Notes: generated by a model not told the origin, from the letters alone. A stretch of DNA of 64,000 nt from Odiellus spinosus (GCA_963920705.1 OY987225.1:5525372-5589371), one strand, 5' to 3'; counted from the first letter of the stretch, positions 22,180-34,900 are shown. Translations and numbers: made by a program.

Positions 22180-22827
22180 CTATACTATAACCTCCCATGG
22201 AGGAGACGATATCGGCTTTCTCTTAAAGTAAAATTGATTGGAGCGTAGTTTCGAGGGACCATTATCAATAAGATATTGGGCTACTTCTGATGGGGAACGC
22301 AGACGTTTAGAGTTCGGGCCAGGTGGATAATAATAAACATCTAATGAAGGTCCACCAGGCTTAACTGTTTTTCGCTTAATTAGTTTTCTAATCCAGCCTT
22401 GCTTAAAAGGTTCCTTATAACGCTCATGTAAGGTGCTAATTAGTGAAGGATCATTAGTATTATCTTCTGCAGAAGATAAGGTAAATCTCATATCGTGTTG
22501 TGTTCGAAGAGGAACGGGAGGGTCTGAGAATAATTCAAAACCAGGTTCTGAAGTATCGATAAGTGATTCTAACGATGGACTTCGTGTACTAGGATTGGTT
22601 TCTATTGTACCTGCTTCACTTGAGGATCGCAGTTCATTATAACTATCTTGGATTTGGACAGACTGATGACCAAGGATTTCAGAGCCTGTTTGATCAGGAA
22701 TTTCCTTAGAAAGGGTATTGGGGACGTTAGATGAAGTCTGCGCGCTGACCTCAGCTGTTGATGTTAAATGAGTACTCGATTGGCCGATCGAATCCTCAGT
22801 AGCTGGTATATCTGTATCCTCTACCAT
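22180..22827 (-). CDS. Retroelement-linked ORF with a methyl-CpG-binding domain
   Basis: A 215-residue protein. Residues 1 to about 140 are Ser/Thr/Glu-rich and look disordered. Residues about 145-195 form a good MBD: GWIRKLIKRK, DVYYYPPG, KRLRSPSEV and YLIDN, with the Asp, Tyr and Arg residues used in methyl-CpG contacts at the right spacing. The ORF starts 11 bp after the stop of the integrase tail on the same strand, in a different frame. It is therefore a third ORF rather than a fusion. By analogy with integrase chromodomains it could steer integration or bind methylated element DNA. That role is inference; the domain call is from visible motifs. Confidence 0.7.
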   Translation of the reverse strand: MVEDTDIPATEDSIGQSSTHLTSTAEVSAQTSSNVPNTLSKEIPDQTGSEILGHQSVQIQDSYNELRSSSEAGTIETNPSTRSPSLESLIDTSEPGFELFSDPPVPLRTQHDMRFTLSSAEDNTNDPSLISTLHERYKEPFKQGWIRKLIKRKTVKPGGPSLDVYYYPPGPNSKRLRSPSEVAQYLIDNGPSKLRSNQFYFKRKPISSPPWEVIV

Positions 22828-22837
22828 TAGTCTTTCA

Positions 22838-23275
22838 TCAATATAGTTTGAGTTGAGAGATATGAGTGGTGCCTATAATTTCACCTGTTTCTACGTCTGC
22901 TAACGCATATACTAAAGGAGATTGTTTATCTACTATTTTGTAAGGTCCTTTCCATTCCGGACTTAATTTTGCCATAAAACCTGATGCTGCCTGGGACAAA
23001 GGAAAAGTTTCCTTCCAGACAAGTGTTCCAATATTATATTCTATCGGATCTCGCTTCTGATCATGGAGAATTTTAATGGTTTTTGCACGATCCTTATCTT
23101 GGGGTAGTTCTAACTCATATTCAGAGTCAATTTCCCAAGGATTACGTGGTTCTCTGCCGTAATTTAAATAAAATGGTGATCTACCTGTTGTATCGTGAGG
23201 AACTGAGTTTATTGCAAATGCAATTAAAGGTAAATTTAATCCCATCGGCGATTGTGTCTACCGACATACATGGAA
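22838..23275 (-). pseudogene. pol: Retrotransposon integrase C-terminal fragment
   Basis: The end of a gypsy-type integrase. It has LIAFAINSVPHDTTGRSPF and LNYGREPRNPW, the stretch after the catalytic Glu, then the SH3-like C-terminal domain EWKGPYKIVDKQSPLVYAL, and it ends THISQLKLY. The frame opens without a start at about 23,275, where upstream homology stops, so RT and the integrase catalytic core are missing. It differs from the gypsy copy at 11.9-14 kb, which has a different tail. Confidence 0.8.
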
Positions 23276-23281
23276 ATTGTT

Positions 23282-23464
23282 TTACCTAGTGCTTGCGTTT
23301 TGTGTTTGTAGCAGGTTTCGCCGTTGATGCCCTTGTTCTTTCTTTATTTTTTGGGTTGGAACATTCTGTTGACCCAAAAACGATTCAGACAGGGTATCGT
23401 CATCTAGCTGATCTTCTGGCTCTTCAAGGATGTCTGGCAAACTGGCATCACCCATTTCTTTCAA
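23282..23464 (-). other. Acidic ORF fragment upstream of the integrase tail
   Basis: A 60-residue frame with LPDILEEPEDQLDDDTLSES. It is acidic and low-complexity, with no recognised domain. It directly precedes the truncated integrase tail, but whether it belongs to the same element cannot be told. Confidence 0.25.
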
Positions 23465-23900
23465 AATCTTAAATGTAGTGATTGCATTTAGATTTTTAGT
23501 TATCGTAAGAAGAATGTGACGGACAATTATTACTCACAGTTTGTGCCGTTCCCCATCATCTTCATTAATCTCGAGATTACTAAATGTACTAATACAGAAG
23601 TTAATCAGACCTAGTTATCATTATCTGTTGTAATTTTCAAATAATACTTACTACCGACGACTCACGACGTCTTTTAAAAACATCAGTTGTTTGAAAAAAG
23701 GCCACTTAATAAATTTTATGTCCTCTTCTTCAACATATTCTTGACCCGATGTTTTTTTTTTTTACAGCGTGGAAATTTGTTCTAAACTGGTCCTTTAGAT
23801 ATTTCCACATATTTTTAGTGTCTTTGATTTTAAAATTATTATATTACTTACTGGACATTTTCATGGTTTTTGGCAATTTCCTCCCATTGGACTCCCTGCA

Positions 23901-24014
23901 ATTGTCTCTCTCGGAAATCAGAGCTCGATTTGTTCCAAATCGCGGGATAGTTTATGATAATGTTTATCAACTCTTCTTTCCTTTCACTGTCTTTCTGCCC
24001 AAGCTGTTTTAAGC
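23901..24014 (+). repeat. 114-bp dispersed repeat, copy 2
   Basis: The second copy of the 407-520 segment. It differs at only a couple of positions, and its flanks differ completely from those of copy 1. Confidence 0.8.
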
Positions 24015-24136
24015 AACTTTTTATTTATTCCGGTTATTTGTTGTAGTTTAAATGTCGCATTAGAATTAATTATTTAATTTTCTTGGGCGTCAAGTGTTCC
24101 GGTGACGTACTAACTTTAGCTTGCGTTACTGGTTAT

Positions 24137-24297
24137 AGGGCACGCGCGTTTTACCCGACCGAAGCCGGCACACGCTTTAAAATTTTTAAATTGGCACGCG
24201 TGTTCTACCCGGCCGAGGCCGGCACGCGCTTTAAATAAATTAATTATATAGGTCACGCGTGTTCTACCCTATCGAAGTTGGCACGCGCTTTAAATTT
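24137..24297. repeat. Three imperfect tandem repeats of about 55-58 bp
   Basis: Three units begin with GCACGCGTGTTCTACCC or close variants, contain GAxGxxGGCACGCGCTTTAAA, and are spaced by AT-rich linkers. They lie just beyond the 3' end of the gag-like minus-strand ORF. They could be an LTR or enhancer array. Confidence 0.7.
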
Positions 24298-24308
24298 TCG
24301 TGACTGTC

Positions 24309-25428
24309 TTAATTATGCGAACTATGTGCGAATTGATGACTCGGAAGTTGATCACGGCCGAGTAGTGGTAAGTCGGACGCGTCAGTTGATTGTTCGCATT
24401 CACCCAATTTACTAGAAGGGCAGTATTCCGACTCTCTGTGCCCTTGGGCACCGCACGCGTCGCACGTGACGTTTTCTTTCGGACGAATTCCGGTGAGTTC
24501 TCGGGGGCTTCCCTTCGCATTTCTAAAATCCGCGGGTACGGCGGACGATCTTGACCGAACAAACCGTTTTCGCTCAGTATACCCGAAAAATTGCTGGGCA
24601 TCGCGCTCAATGACTAGAAGGAAATTGTGGTGGTTATGGTACGGTTTAAACGGTAGATTCCACCTTCGCGCCATTCTTGCGTTGCGGGGATCGTTCAGAT
24701 TGATGTTAGATGGGTCCGCGGTAACGGGTTCCTCCCGGATTACTGGCGTCGTGGTGGGAATTTCTTCCTCGACCTCTCGCGGTAAACCGGTAGTTACTGG
24801 AACTACGTTGGGTGCCTGGACTTCTTCAACAATCCGCGCTTGGATTACTGGCGTTGTGGCGGGAATTTCTTCCTCGACCTCTCGCGGTAAATCCAAAGGG
24901 CGAGATCCTCTTCTCCGTCTCTCATTTCTAGGGTGGATCACAAACGGCCTGAACACTTCCGGGTTAGGACTTCTGTCCACATCATCGACTTCCCAGATCT
25001 CGTTTGGGTCAGCCGGAACCGTGTTCCAAACCTGACGTTATGGCTGTTGCGGTCTACCCATTTCACAGGGCCTAGTTTCAAATCGACGCCAGCGCCGTTG
25101 CTCCTCCGTTTCACCGTCGATAATTTCGTCTTCCAGAGGTGGAATGTTACGAATGGGAGCCTGAGCTTGTCTCAATGCTTCCGCGATTTGGAGGACGCGC
25201 AAATCTTCCTCGAGATCGGTGAGGGGAGCTATTCTGGGAATCAGAATTCCTACTACTATTGGTTTGTTCTTCCATTCCGGATGTAGAAGACGGGTGCGAG
25301 TTATGAGAGTATCGTCTAGAGGGGGTTACGTAGTCTCTTCGCGCGTCTAGGGGGGAGTGGGGCGGTGGCTTCCGCGTGGGAACCGATTTCGCCGGGATCG
25401 CTGAACGATTGATTACTAGAGGGGTCAT
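24309..25428 (-). pseudogene. Gag-like ORF with a CCHC-type knuckle, broken
   Basis: The minus strand encodes a Pro/Glu/Arg-rich protein. The 5' part (25,428-25,220) and the middle (about 25,300-24,980, with LTDLEEDLRVLQIAEALRQ and a stop near 25,040) change frame once. 24,980-24,309 has two near-identical 17-residue repeats (LPREVEEEIPATTPV, LPREVEEEIPTTTPV) and then CDACGAQGHRESEYC. This looks like a retroviral zinc knuckle but has five residues between His and the last Cys, not four. An overlapping plus-strand frame is a shadow. Gag is the best guess from the knuckle and position. It may also be an unrelated gene. Confidence 0.4.
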
Positions 25429-25440
25429 TGTTTTCGTTAT

Positions 25441-26366
25441 TTAGTTCACTTTCGGGCCATAATCGTTAGAGCAGAGGCATGGGTTTGGTGGATTCAGAGA
25501 ATCCATCACACAAGTATGCGTTAGAATTGGACTAATCTTGTTTTTTAGGTCACATAAATTTTGTAATGGTAACGCAATAACCCATTGAGATATGTTTTTT
25601 ATCTCCTTGGTGACATTTAGCTTATTCAAATAAATATCTTCAATTTGGTTCTTTGCTTCAAGTACCAAGGCATTAAAAGTATTATCATAATCTACAGCTG
25701 TTTTAAATAAAATAAATCAATAACAAGAAAACTTTGCAACAGTAATAAAAACAATCTTACGAGATATAATTCTTTTACTGGTAATTTTTCGATTTCGCTT
25801 ATTCTTTAATGGTTATTCTTCTAATTGGTTTGATTTGCATATACTGCAAATACTGAAATTCAAGTTCCGTTAAATATCTTTTAAACCATTTAGATCAGAA
25901 AATAAAAACTTACTTGGTTATCACAGATAAAACCTTCGATGGCTCTGCAACGCGGGTTGCTCGGACTCATTACAAATATTTCCATTTCCAATGGAATTTA
26001 AAAAATCATCAACTTCTTGGTCAGATAAAATCTCGTCTATTTTCCCAATGGAAAACCTGGACAAATCTATTTGATTAACCGATTAATCTTACCGCTCCTT
26101 GGCTTAAATCTTTCAGATTAATTTTCCCAATGGAAAACCTGGATAAATTTATTTGATTAACAAATTAATCTTACCGCTTCTCATATATTTGAGTTTAGTT
26201 TTCCAAATAGAAAACTTCCGCTTCCAAGTTCCACGCATAAACCTTACGATGAAAGTTTAATTACCAAAATAAATATTAAAGTTCATACCAACTGGTGTGA
26301 AAAGAAAGCAAGACTGGTTTGATGTATTGTTCTCCGAAGTTATACCAATTGAGGCTTGAAGCATTT
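25441..26366. other. Little recognisable content; small ORF and an 82-bp tandem repeat
   Basis: A 75-residue minus ORF (25,668-25,441) is unrecognised. At 26,041 and 26,123 the sequence TTTCCCAATGGAAAACCTGG is repeated with an 82-bp period, and the flanking bases are also similar. No other gene is seen. Confidence 0.5.
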
Positions 26367-27480
26367 TTAATATCGGTCGTACTCTAAGTAGTGCTCAACT
26401 GCAGGAGGATCTACGTTAAAATACGAAGAGGAAGTGCTTCCATATAAACATGTATGCACATTGGTCAAAATTGTAACTACAATGTAATAGGTTCCAACTG
26501 GCTGGAGAAACAGCTTTAAGTCCAGAAAGGCAAAGTACTGGACAATCTTGCCAAAGCCCCACTCAACGCTTTCTCTTACCGAGCTCATAGCTTTGTTGAA
26601 AGCTTCCTCGTCCGGGGTGAGCCTGGCACCTCTGTGAGGAATAATCAAGTTATTCCTTAATGGATAACCAGGATCCCCATAAATAACATAGTCTTGCCCA
26701 CAGACGTTTTCTAATTCTTCAACAATATTACTCACACGAAGCATGTGTTAATCATGCCCGCGCCCTTCAATTGGGCCAAATAAACTCACGATGATTCCAT
26801 CGGGCGAAAGAATTGATTGATACTTTAACGCATGCATAAGTTTGTGTCCACTGTAAAAGAGTCTTTGTTGACGTGAAGGACGGCATATAGGCCTTGCAGT
26901 GCCATCAATAAACCCCCAGCAGTTCTTCAAAGGGGCTCCTTTTGCAGCTATAGCGGCTGAATACCGTTTTAAGTCTTCCTTTAATAACCACTGTCTTCTC
27001 AAATTTTGAACTAAGTGGCGATGTAGTTCATATATTTGGTTCAGCACATGTTTAATAATGTAAGAAAGTTCGGCCTTCGAACGGTGAAAAATCTGTGATA
27101 GGTCTTCCAACCGGTTTGGGTATGATAACCTTTTCAAAAGAATACAAAGTGCCTCAACATTGTCCGCTTTGGTGCGGTTTTCACAAATTATATAATCCAG
27201 GAGCCTTAGAAGGCCCACAAGCCTAAAAATATCTTCAGTTGAAAATCTAGAAGAGGATAAGCGCGAAAATTTCATGATATATTTTCGCACTACAAAATAA
27301 AAACTTACAACATATAACATACCTAAAATGAAACAGTGCCGATTCTTCAAAGTCTTGCAGGTGAAACCTTGGTCGATAAGGTAAGGGCCCATGGTTGAAA
27401 TTTCTAATAACTCCTAAAAGCCACATCTCTTCTAGCGGATCAACTTCTTCATTGTGATTTAAGCCGTCGGCGTAATACAA
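26367..27480 (-). pseudogene. PIF/Harbinger transposase, complete except for one stop codon
   Basis: Exon 1 (27,480 to about 27,327) encodes PRFHLQDFEESALFHFR and ends at a GTATGT donor. Exon 2 (from about 27,280) carries the helix-turn-helix region (LEDLSQIFHRSKAELSYII) and the DDE core: GFIDGTARPI with Asp 1, HKLMHALKYQSI, VSLFGPIEGRGHD, DYVIYGDPGYPL with Asp 2, and SVRESVEWGFGKI with the Glu. The only break in exon 2 is an in-frame TAA at 26,745-26,747, right after the GRGHD motif; the frame continues unchanged on both sides. This is the best preserved transposase in the window. No terminal repeats were identified. Confidence 0.85.
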
Positions 27481-29585
27481 TAAACGATCATCAAGATTCT
27501 ACATTAAAAAATTAATCATTTAGATGAACTCTGCAGTCTGCACGCCTCGTTATGGAGTATATGGATATATAAAGAGCCAAGGCCTAACCCTAAATTCTCT
27601 CTAGTCTATGCCTATCTTGATTCTATACTAATTTAAGAAAGCAAGGCTGATGTCAGTCATTCATCATCTGGAGACAAAATAAAACCATCTACCGCCGCAG
27701 CCGTTGGGAGCATTGTGGAGACTAAGGATTAGTGGCATACTAAAGGTGGGACCCTTGTTTAACGGAAAGTTTAATCGTTTCGTCAAGGGACGAATGCAAC
27801 CTAACAACCAGTGATTTCTTTTACCGGAAACATAATAGGCCCAATCCCCCTGTGAACATATTTATTAAGAAATGTTAAACTATAACTTAATTTAAAATTT
27901 ACCCTAAACATAGGCTTAGCGGGGTTGACAGACATCCTGATTTCCTCACCTATAAGGTCTAGCGACGAATGATAATATGATTGCAAGAGATCTTGCGCAA
28001 ATGGTGGGTCATTGCTCATTTCGCACTAGACCGTACATGGAGATACTTCAGTATCACCTAGAGGCCTGCTAAGCCCATTTTGATGGCAAGTCTTACATTT
28101 ATTTCTAGTTTAATATTTGTTTTGACAAGTTCATATTGGTGGATTACGCTTAGTTTAAAGAATAAGGAATCGATAATAATCACTTATTACGTTGCACTCT
28201 CCCTTTGTTAAGGTTTCTGCAAATAGCACTCAAGTTATATTTGGAGTTGGGGATTTTTCCTAGAAGCGAGGCCGTTAATGACGTATTTTTTTTTTTTGGG
28301 TAAAATAGTAGGAATATAGTATTTTTTTCCCCGCCAAATTTACAGATGACCAATGACGAAAATAATGGTATAGCTTTAGAATAATACAGTGATAGATATC
28401 AGATATCCGATATTGTTTTAAGGAAACAGTTCTTAAATTTTACTAACCTAACCTTACCTATGTTAACCATTTATAGTGATGTTTCTAAATTTAATTTAAC
28501 ACCGGCCTCTTAACTAGAAACCCATACAATCCTATTTAAGAGGCCATTAATTAAGTCTGAAAAAAATCCGCGGGGGGGCTATTTGGGGCGCCTTCCAAAT
28601 AATCTACTAGTTCCACTACTATCCAACTACAATGGTACCAAAAAATTATGACGTCATCAACGGCCTCGTTTATAGCAATAAACCGGAGTGGGTGAAAAAC
28701 CTACAGCAGCCTGATTGTAAAATCGGCAATTGAAATATTCAATCTAGTTTGTGCATATATGTAGCGTCAATGTCTTGCGTGAACATAGCTTAAGGTATAT
28801 GGCACGAGCAATGGCAACCTTTTGAGTATATGCGAAGGTGATGTCTAAACCAAGCATAATGATCCAGGTTGTGATATATTACTATTTTCATATACGTTAT
28901 TATGATACCTGAAGTTGTTCAACATTGGCATATTCTTCAAACCATAAAATGTACCTCACACTGAGTAAAACAGGGCACCTGTGTTTTTAATCACTGGCTA
29001 CATTATTGAATACGTTCTCTTTGGAAGTTTCAAATGATCCGCGCGCAACATAACATAACTTATATTTGTTGTATAATAACAAGAATGTTGATTTCCAGAC
29101 TTAATGCTCCAACTCCTCTTGAGTCCTTTTTTGAGACCTTTAAATCCGATACGGATGATGGAATTTATCACGGAGGTATGACTTTCATTTGGATGAAATA
29201 CCTGCTGTTGTTCAATATGTAACCTGAAAAACCTTTTGCGCATTAAGAACTATTGGCAAGTGGTGACTCGGGAGCAACAACCTGTCTTAAGGATTCTTCT
29301 AGCAGGCGCATATCTGTGGCTGAGGGACAAGTACCTCCAAGGTGGCTAGCAGACGCTATAGAGGACAATGCGAAATGCATTCCACCATCATTGGTTCAGC
29401 AAAGTGGCGTCCTTAACGAACCTTTGGAAGAACAGCCTGCAAAGACTATTGCGGAAACATTTGCTGGCCTGTAGTAGAGGGAGTCCAGTGCCAATCGCTG
29501 GCAATAGTAGATGGAGCGCGGAGGTTACCGTTGAACCAGTTGCTGGAAGTAGTAGCGGAACCACAGCATCAACAAAAAAAGGTAT
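27481..29585. other. No gene recognised
   Basis: About 2.1 kb of AT-rich DNA. Short frames at 28,019-27,801 (minus), 29,243-28,998 (minus) and 29,253-29,474 (plus) have no motif I can name. The last gives ISVAEGQVPPRWLADAI and could be a coding exon of unknown type that the 29.6-kb MITE interrupts. Nothing else stands out. Confidence 0.5.
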
Positions 29586-29593
29586 GTTCAAAT

Positions 29594-30103
29594 CAAGGTT
29601 AGTAAAGAGACAGGTTAGGCAGATTCTGACGTCAGCCGGAAGTTACCTAGCGCGCAGCCATCTTCCAAATTCCTTTGACAATTGCTAGATGGCGGTTTAT
29701 ATTGTAATTACGGCGGGAATTTCAAACTAATATCCAATATGTTGTTTCCAATGAACGTTGCCAGGTGGCACTTAGTAAGTCGATTGTCATATAGCGTAGG
29801 TAACGCTTTAACATACGTTTCACTATAATCAAGCATAAATTTCACTATATTATAATTATTAAGCAGACGCCGGTCGTTCAGTTCAGTTCGTATTCCACTC
29901 AGTCGCTTGAGTCGGCTTGACCTTAATACCATCTGGCAACGTTCATTGGAAACAACATATTGGATATTAGTTTGAAATTCCCTCTGTAATTACAATATAA
30001 ACCGCCATCTAGCAATTGTCAAAGGAATTTGGAAGATGGCTGCGCGCTGGGTAACTTCCGGCTGACGTCAGAATCTGCCTAACCTGTCTCTTTACTAACC
30101 TTG
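29594..30103. mobile_element. Long-TIR MITE (hAT- or P-type) with 8-bp target-site duplication
   Basis: A 510-bp element bounded by GTTCAAAT at both ends (29,586-29,593 and 30,104-30,111). Its terminal inverted repeats start CAAGGTTAGTAAAG and extend about 170 bp, with only scattered mismatches. The inner centre is unique. No transposase is encoded. An 8-bp duplication with CA-starting ends fits hAT or P superfamily. Confidence 0.9.
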
Positions 30104-30111
30104 GTTCAAAT

Positions 30112-31465
30112 GTGTAGCAAAAAATAAGTAAGCGTACCTACATTAATAAAGATTTAGATGTCTGTTACGAGGGTTAATCCACTACGATACTAAATGTGAA
30201 CACTTTCCACATCTAGTTTCAAGCTTATTGGCTATCTTCAGTCGTAGGTAGGAAAAAATAAATAAATGCGCTTTGTAACCTACCTCAACTATTCTTTCAA
30301 GAACGCTTTCCAAGGCTTGCACTGTTGTAGCCACCATAAATTTCTTACCACATCACACTGTGAATTAAAAATGTACAGAATTTCACGTGATATATTCAGT
30401 GCAAATGTTATAGCATTTATGGTGCCAATAACAGAGAATGGTGAAATCGACTCAAGTGCGCTTAACATTTTACGCTGTTTCTGTTGGTGAATATGTAACG
30501 GCCGAATATGACAAGGATTGGTACCTGGCCTTAGTGCTAGAAGCCATTAAAGAAGAAAATGACTTCCTTCTGAGATTCATGATATGCAACAATTATAACG
30601 CGATAGTTTCCGGGTAATCTCAAAATGATGAATGTTCTGTACCTGGAAATTCCATTTGCATTTTACCGGCTCCCATTTAAGAACGCGTCGCTAAAAATCA
30701 TTCAGACAGGGAACTTACAAATTGAAAATGCCCAAACATTGCCTAGATAATGCGCAACCATTATTTATATAGAAATAAAAAAAATCTCAAGAAATATGTT
30801 TTTCTTCAAAATGGATTTTTCGCGTTTTTCAACCTTTAGCACCCAAATATCACAAACAAATTGGATACGAAATTAAAGCCTAGGTATAGGGCTATCTATA
30901 ACTGGACAAAATGTTTAAATCGGAGTAGGGCCTTTTTCAGAGTTACGCTTCTAAGTTGACCCCCCTTCTTCAAAATTTTGGAAAGGTCCCCTGTTTGCCA
31001 GAACACCATTAAAGATAGAAACATTTCGTTACCATTTTTGAAATCTACGCCATATATTACCTTACACCTGGCAATATTACTAAATTTGACCAAAGTGGAA
31101 AAAGGTTTTTCGCCATAATGCTTAGGGGTACGAATATCGTCATGGCGTACACCTAAAAACGGGGGGTATTTTCAAAAGCCTCTAGTTTTGTTTCTAATCA
31201 ATATTTTTGGCTCAAAACTGGGATTTCACCATAAAATAGCTGCACATTAACGTACGTAAAATTTCATAAAGATCGGCCCACCCATGCTAACATGAGTGTT
31301 CGAACCCGTATGGAATGACCCGTAAGTTATTCATTATTAATAATAATTTTAATTATTACCCAAACCCTGTTGTTTTTAAGTGCGCAATATAATTTCCGAC
31401 ACTGTATTTACTTAGGTATTCAGCATTTAGATAATAGGTATGTACTAACCTAAACATATTTATTG
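30112..31465. other. No gene recognised
   Basis: Noncoding DNA between the MITE and the last exon of the HARBI1-like gene. Short frames only (for example 30,266-30,490), without motifs. Confidence 0.55.
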
Positions 31466-31988
31466 TCGTAACTGATTAGAACCCAACTGGAAAAGTTGCT
31501 CTCGAACACGACATCCAGGATGGTCAGGCAGAATGTCCTCGTCGTCATCGCTATCAGTATCTTCTTCCCCTCCAACGTCTCGATATCTTCATCGAACAAT
31601 TACAAAATAAATGTTTAATGAGTCTACAGTAATATACATTATATACGTGACACGGTTTTGTTCCTATGTAAGTACTACACCTATGGCTTTCTTAATATCG
31701 AGATGTTCGGTTCGTTAATAGTACTTTCCTATGATTTGCGAAACTAACCCCATTCTCCATCGTACAATAATCACAATGAAACCCAAGTGCTCGAGTAATT
31801 CAAATTATACATACCATTATCCTGTGGCATCGCGATTTTATTAGCCAAACACATATTATGAAGAATGCAGCAAGCGATGATGATACGACAAACTTTACCA
31901 GGCGTGTAACATAAACTTCCACCCGTCGTATCAAGGCAGCGGAAGCGAGACTTTAAAACACCATTAAGACGCTCTATAACATTCCTAC

Positions 31989-34900
31989 CTGCAAAAAGGA
32001 AAGAGTACCATTAGTACACTGCAAATTCCCAGTTCGTTTCAAGAACACTAAAAAAAACCTTTAAGAACACCTTTTTGGGTATCAATTTAAGAACACATAC
32101 ATATTAAGAACGCTTTGTAAAGTGATCTTAATGCGCAACCACATGCTCTTGATTTGTTATAGTGTTCTTAATACGTTTCAAGAATATGTTCTCGATATGT
32201 TCTCGTGCTCTTGGAATGTTCCGTATAAAGGGTTCTTGTAATGTTCTTATAATGTTTGGTGCTCTTAATTTACCCAGTGTAATAACACTTCATGTAGGCT
32301 TAAAAAGTATCAAAAACGTTTCGGCTTAAAATGTATCAAAAACGTTTCGGTTCTAAATGTATCAAAAACGTTTTGGTTCAAATTAATGTTTATTTATTTA
32401 CCGATGTTTTTTAATTACAACATCCATCTTGGCAGCGCGGTTGTTAAGTTTGTAGTAGTCATGCTTCATTGTCCATTTGATTAAAACTGCTATTGGTGGT
32501 AAAAACATTGCTGGAAAATCCAATTCTTGTGTATAATACACAGCGAGTAACGTTGTCATTATGGTGGGTAATGACAATTCATTTTCTTTAAAGATGATGG
32601 TAAAGCCATTGCCGGTAATAACAGCTTTTTCTAATTTTGAATTTTGTACGCTCACTAAACATAGTGGTGGACCATTACTCTTCACATCCATTTCTTTCAT
32701 AATTTCTGAATCCTTTATAAAAAAATAATCACTAATTATTTAAAAAAAAAACAATATTTAAAGGCAGTAAAAATAATTATCCATTGCCTTTAAAGAGAGG
32801 GTGAAGTGGAAAAAAAATGAGATTTTTTTTATCAATTCTTCATCAAAAAATAACACCTGTTTGCACATTCAACCATTCCAGAAACATCTTAGTTTTAAAA
32901 AAAAATCAAAATAGACGCCCATTTTTCAAAATTCAAAATAGAACCCGCCCGACTAATCAAAGCATAGGGCCAATAAAAACGCCGGATCTGATTCTAAACA
33001 TGACCATGCAACTTTATTTTGTTGAGAGTGATTTACCTTTCAGATTTATTTTCTAATACTTTCAGCTATGGGTCAGCCTGGGAATTTCAGTGAGATATCA
33101 AGTAGGTTTCAAGCTTTTAAGACTAACTTCACCGATTGATATAACAAATAACATTCAGCTAAATACATACATTAACTTCTTCCACAATTGATTGAGTCTT
33201 CACCCCCTTTGTTTGGAAGTTCCCAGCTTTTTTGACAAACCATTGCCACGCTGCCATCATAGGTTCTTCACCCTGTAAAGATAATTTAAATTTAGTTACG
33301 TCTTTTAAAGTTTTAGAGGGTCTCTTTTCGTAAAGCTGTTTTTATCCCACAAAGGGTCAGAAACTAATTCTTATATTTTCCCTATGTACTTTTCGCTCTA
33401 TGTCTTCGGCAACTTAAGAAGGAAATAACCGTTATCAGGTCCGTAGTTAATGTAGACCTGTAATATTCAACTTCTTACATATTGTAATGCACTTTGCAAT
33501 TAGAAACAAATGGTATAATCGTTGATTCATACTCTTCATTTATTAACCTCGGTCTTGGGTAAAAAAAAAAGCTACTTTCAATATTTAAAATTACTAAATA
33601 CTCCGACAGTGAAGTCTGTAAAATAAAATACTTATAAAATACTAAACACCTAAAATAGTGGAATTTCAAGGCGTACCGTGAGGCACAGGTCCAGACCAAC
33701 TTTACAATCTACATCGGCCTAGAGAAAACCGTACGTTTCAAAAGATCAAGAAACGGCAAGGATATTCCTCATAACACTGGAATCATTGACGGACCTTCAA
33801 TGCCACTATGGTCAGTCCTCCTAAATCTGAACGCTTCTATTTCTGAACACTTTCATTTAAAAACGTTAACTCAACTTCGGTTGGGTCAATTTAAAGATGG
33901 AAGGGCTCATTCTGTAGATTAAAAATGGGGCTAGTCGCGGAACACAACTTCAGCACTGCATGTACGACCCAGAGAGGGAACGACCCTAATTAGCATAAGC
34001 ATGAGGTTTAACGAATTTCAGAGAAATCGTCGGCTTAAGCGCATGATTTGGGAGTAAAGTTCGAGTTTTCCTCTACAAAATAAACTTTACAAATCCAGAA
34101 TATGCCCGCAAACTCTTCGCGAAAATGTAACTTTTAAAAAGTCGAAGAATTTCTAATTCACAACGACGCGAAATCAAACTTGGGAACACTCATTGACGCA
34201 TGAGGAATTGACAAAATTTTCTCAAGGAACCACTTCCGTACCTCGAATCAACAAATGGGTGTCACCAATGAATTTCTTGTCGGAATTTACCAAAGGCTAG
34301 GCCGAACTAACATGCTCCAGGCAGTATTAGCTAAGTAATCAAAGATTTCCTCTGAAATGAGGATTCATTTGGTTCCTATGATTAAACAATACCGAATTTT
34401 TCAATCGTCAATAACGTCTCAAGAAGTGGTTCGAGAATGCTCATGCCGCCTTTACGTGTACGAATCTGGTGAAGAAATCCATTCGAGTGGTTCCTTTTGC
34501 AAATTTGGGGTTTATTTTTGGGTATAGATTGTAAGATGGTTCAGATTTAGAAACAGGGGGCTTTGTTCAAGAATAGAATCGTTCATTCACAAATAGAAGC
34601 CACTACTGCCGTCTTTAAAACCGCGACCATTTCAAAAGTCCGAGTCATGGAACGATGGAAACTAGCCCAATGGGTTGATAGTTAACTTCGTCACGGACAA
34701 TTCCAAACCAATCAAGAGCTCAGATTTCTTTTAAAGTGTTCAGAGATAGGCGACCCTACCCTACAGCCGATAACCGGAAATTTTCAAGCATATTTCTTCC
34801 GTTTTTATGTTGATGGTGTTTTTCCGGACAACTAAGTTGAACAGAGACTATTTGATAAATAAAATATATCCGCTAATAATACTCAGCATTTGGTTTACAA

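Noticed and set aside
24466-25035. Plus-strand ORF of 189 residues, Ser-rich
   Set aside because: Shadow of the minus-strand gag-like frame, where the repeats and the Cys/His knuckle lie.
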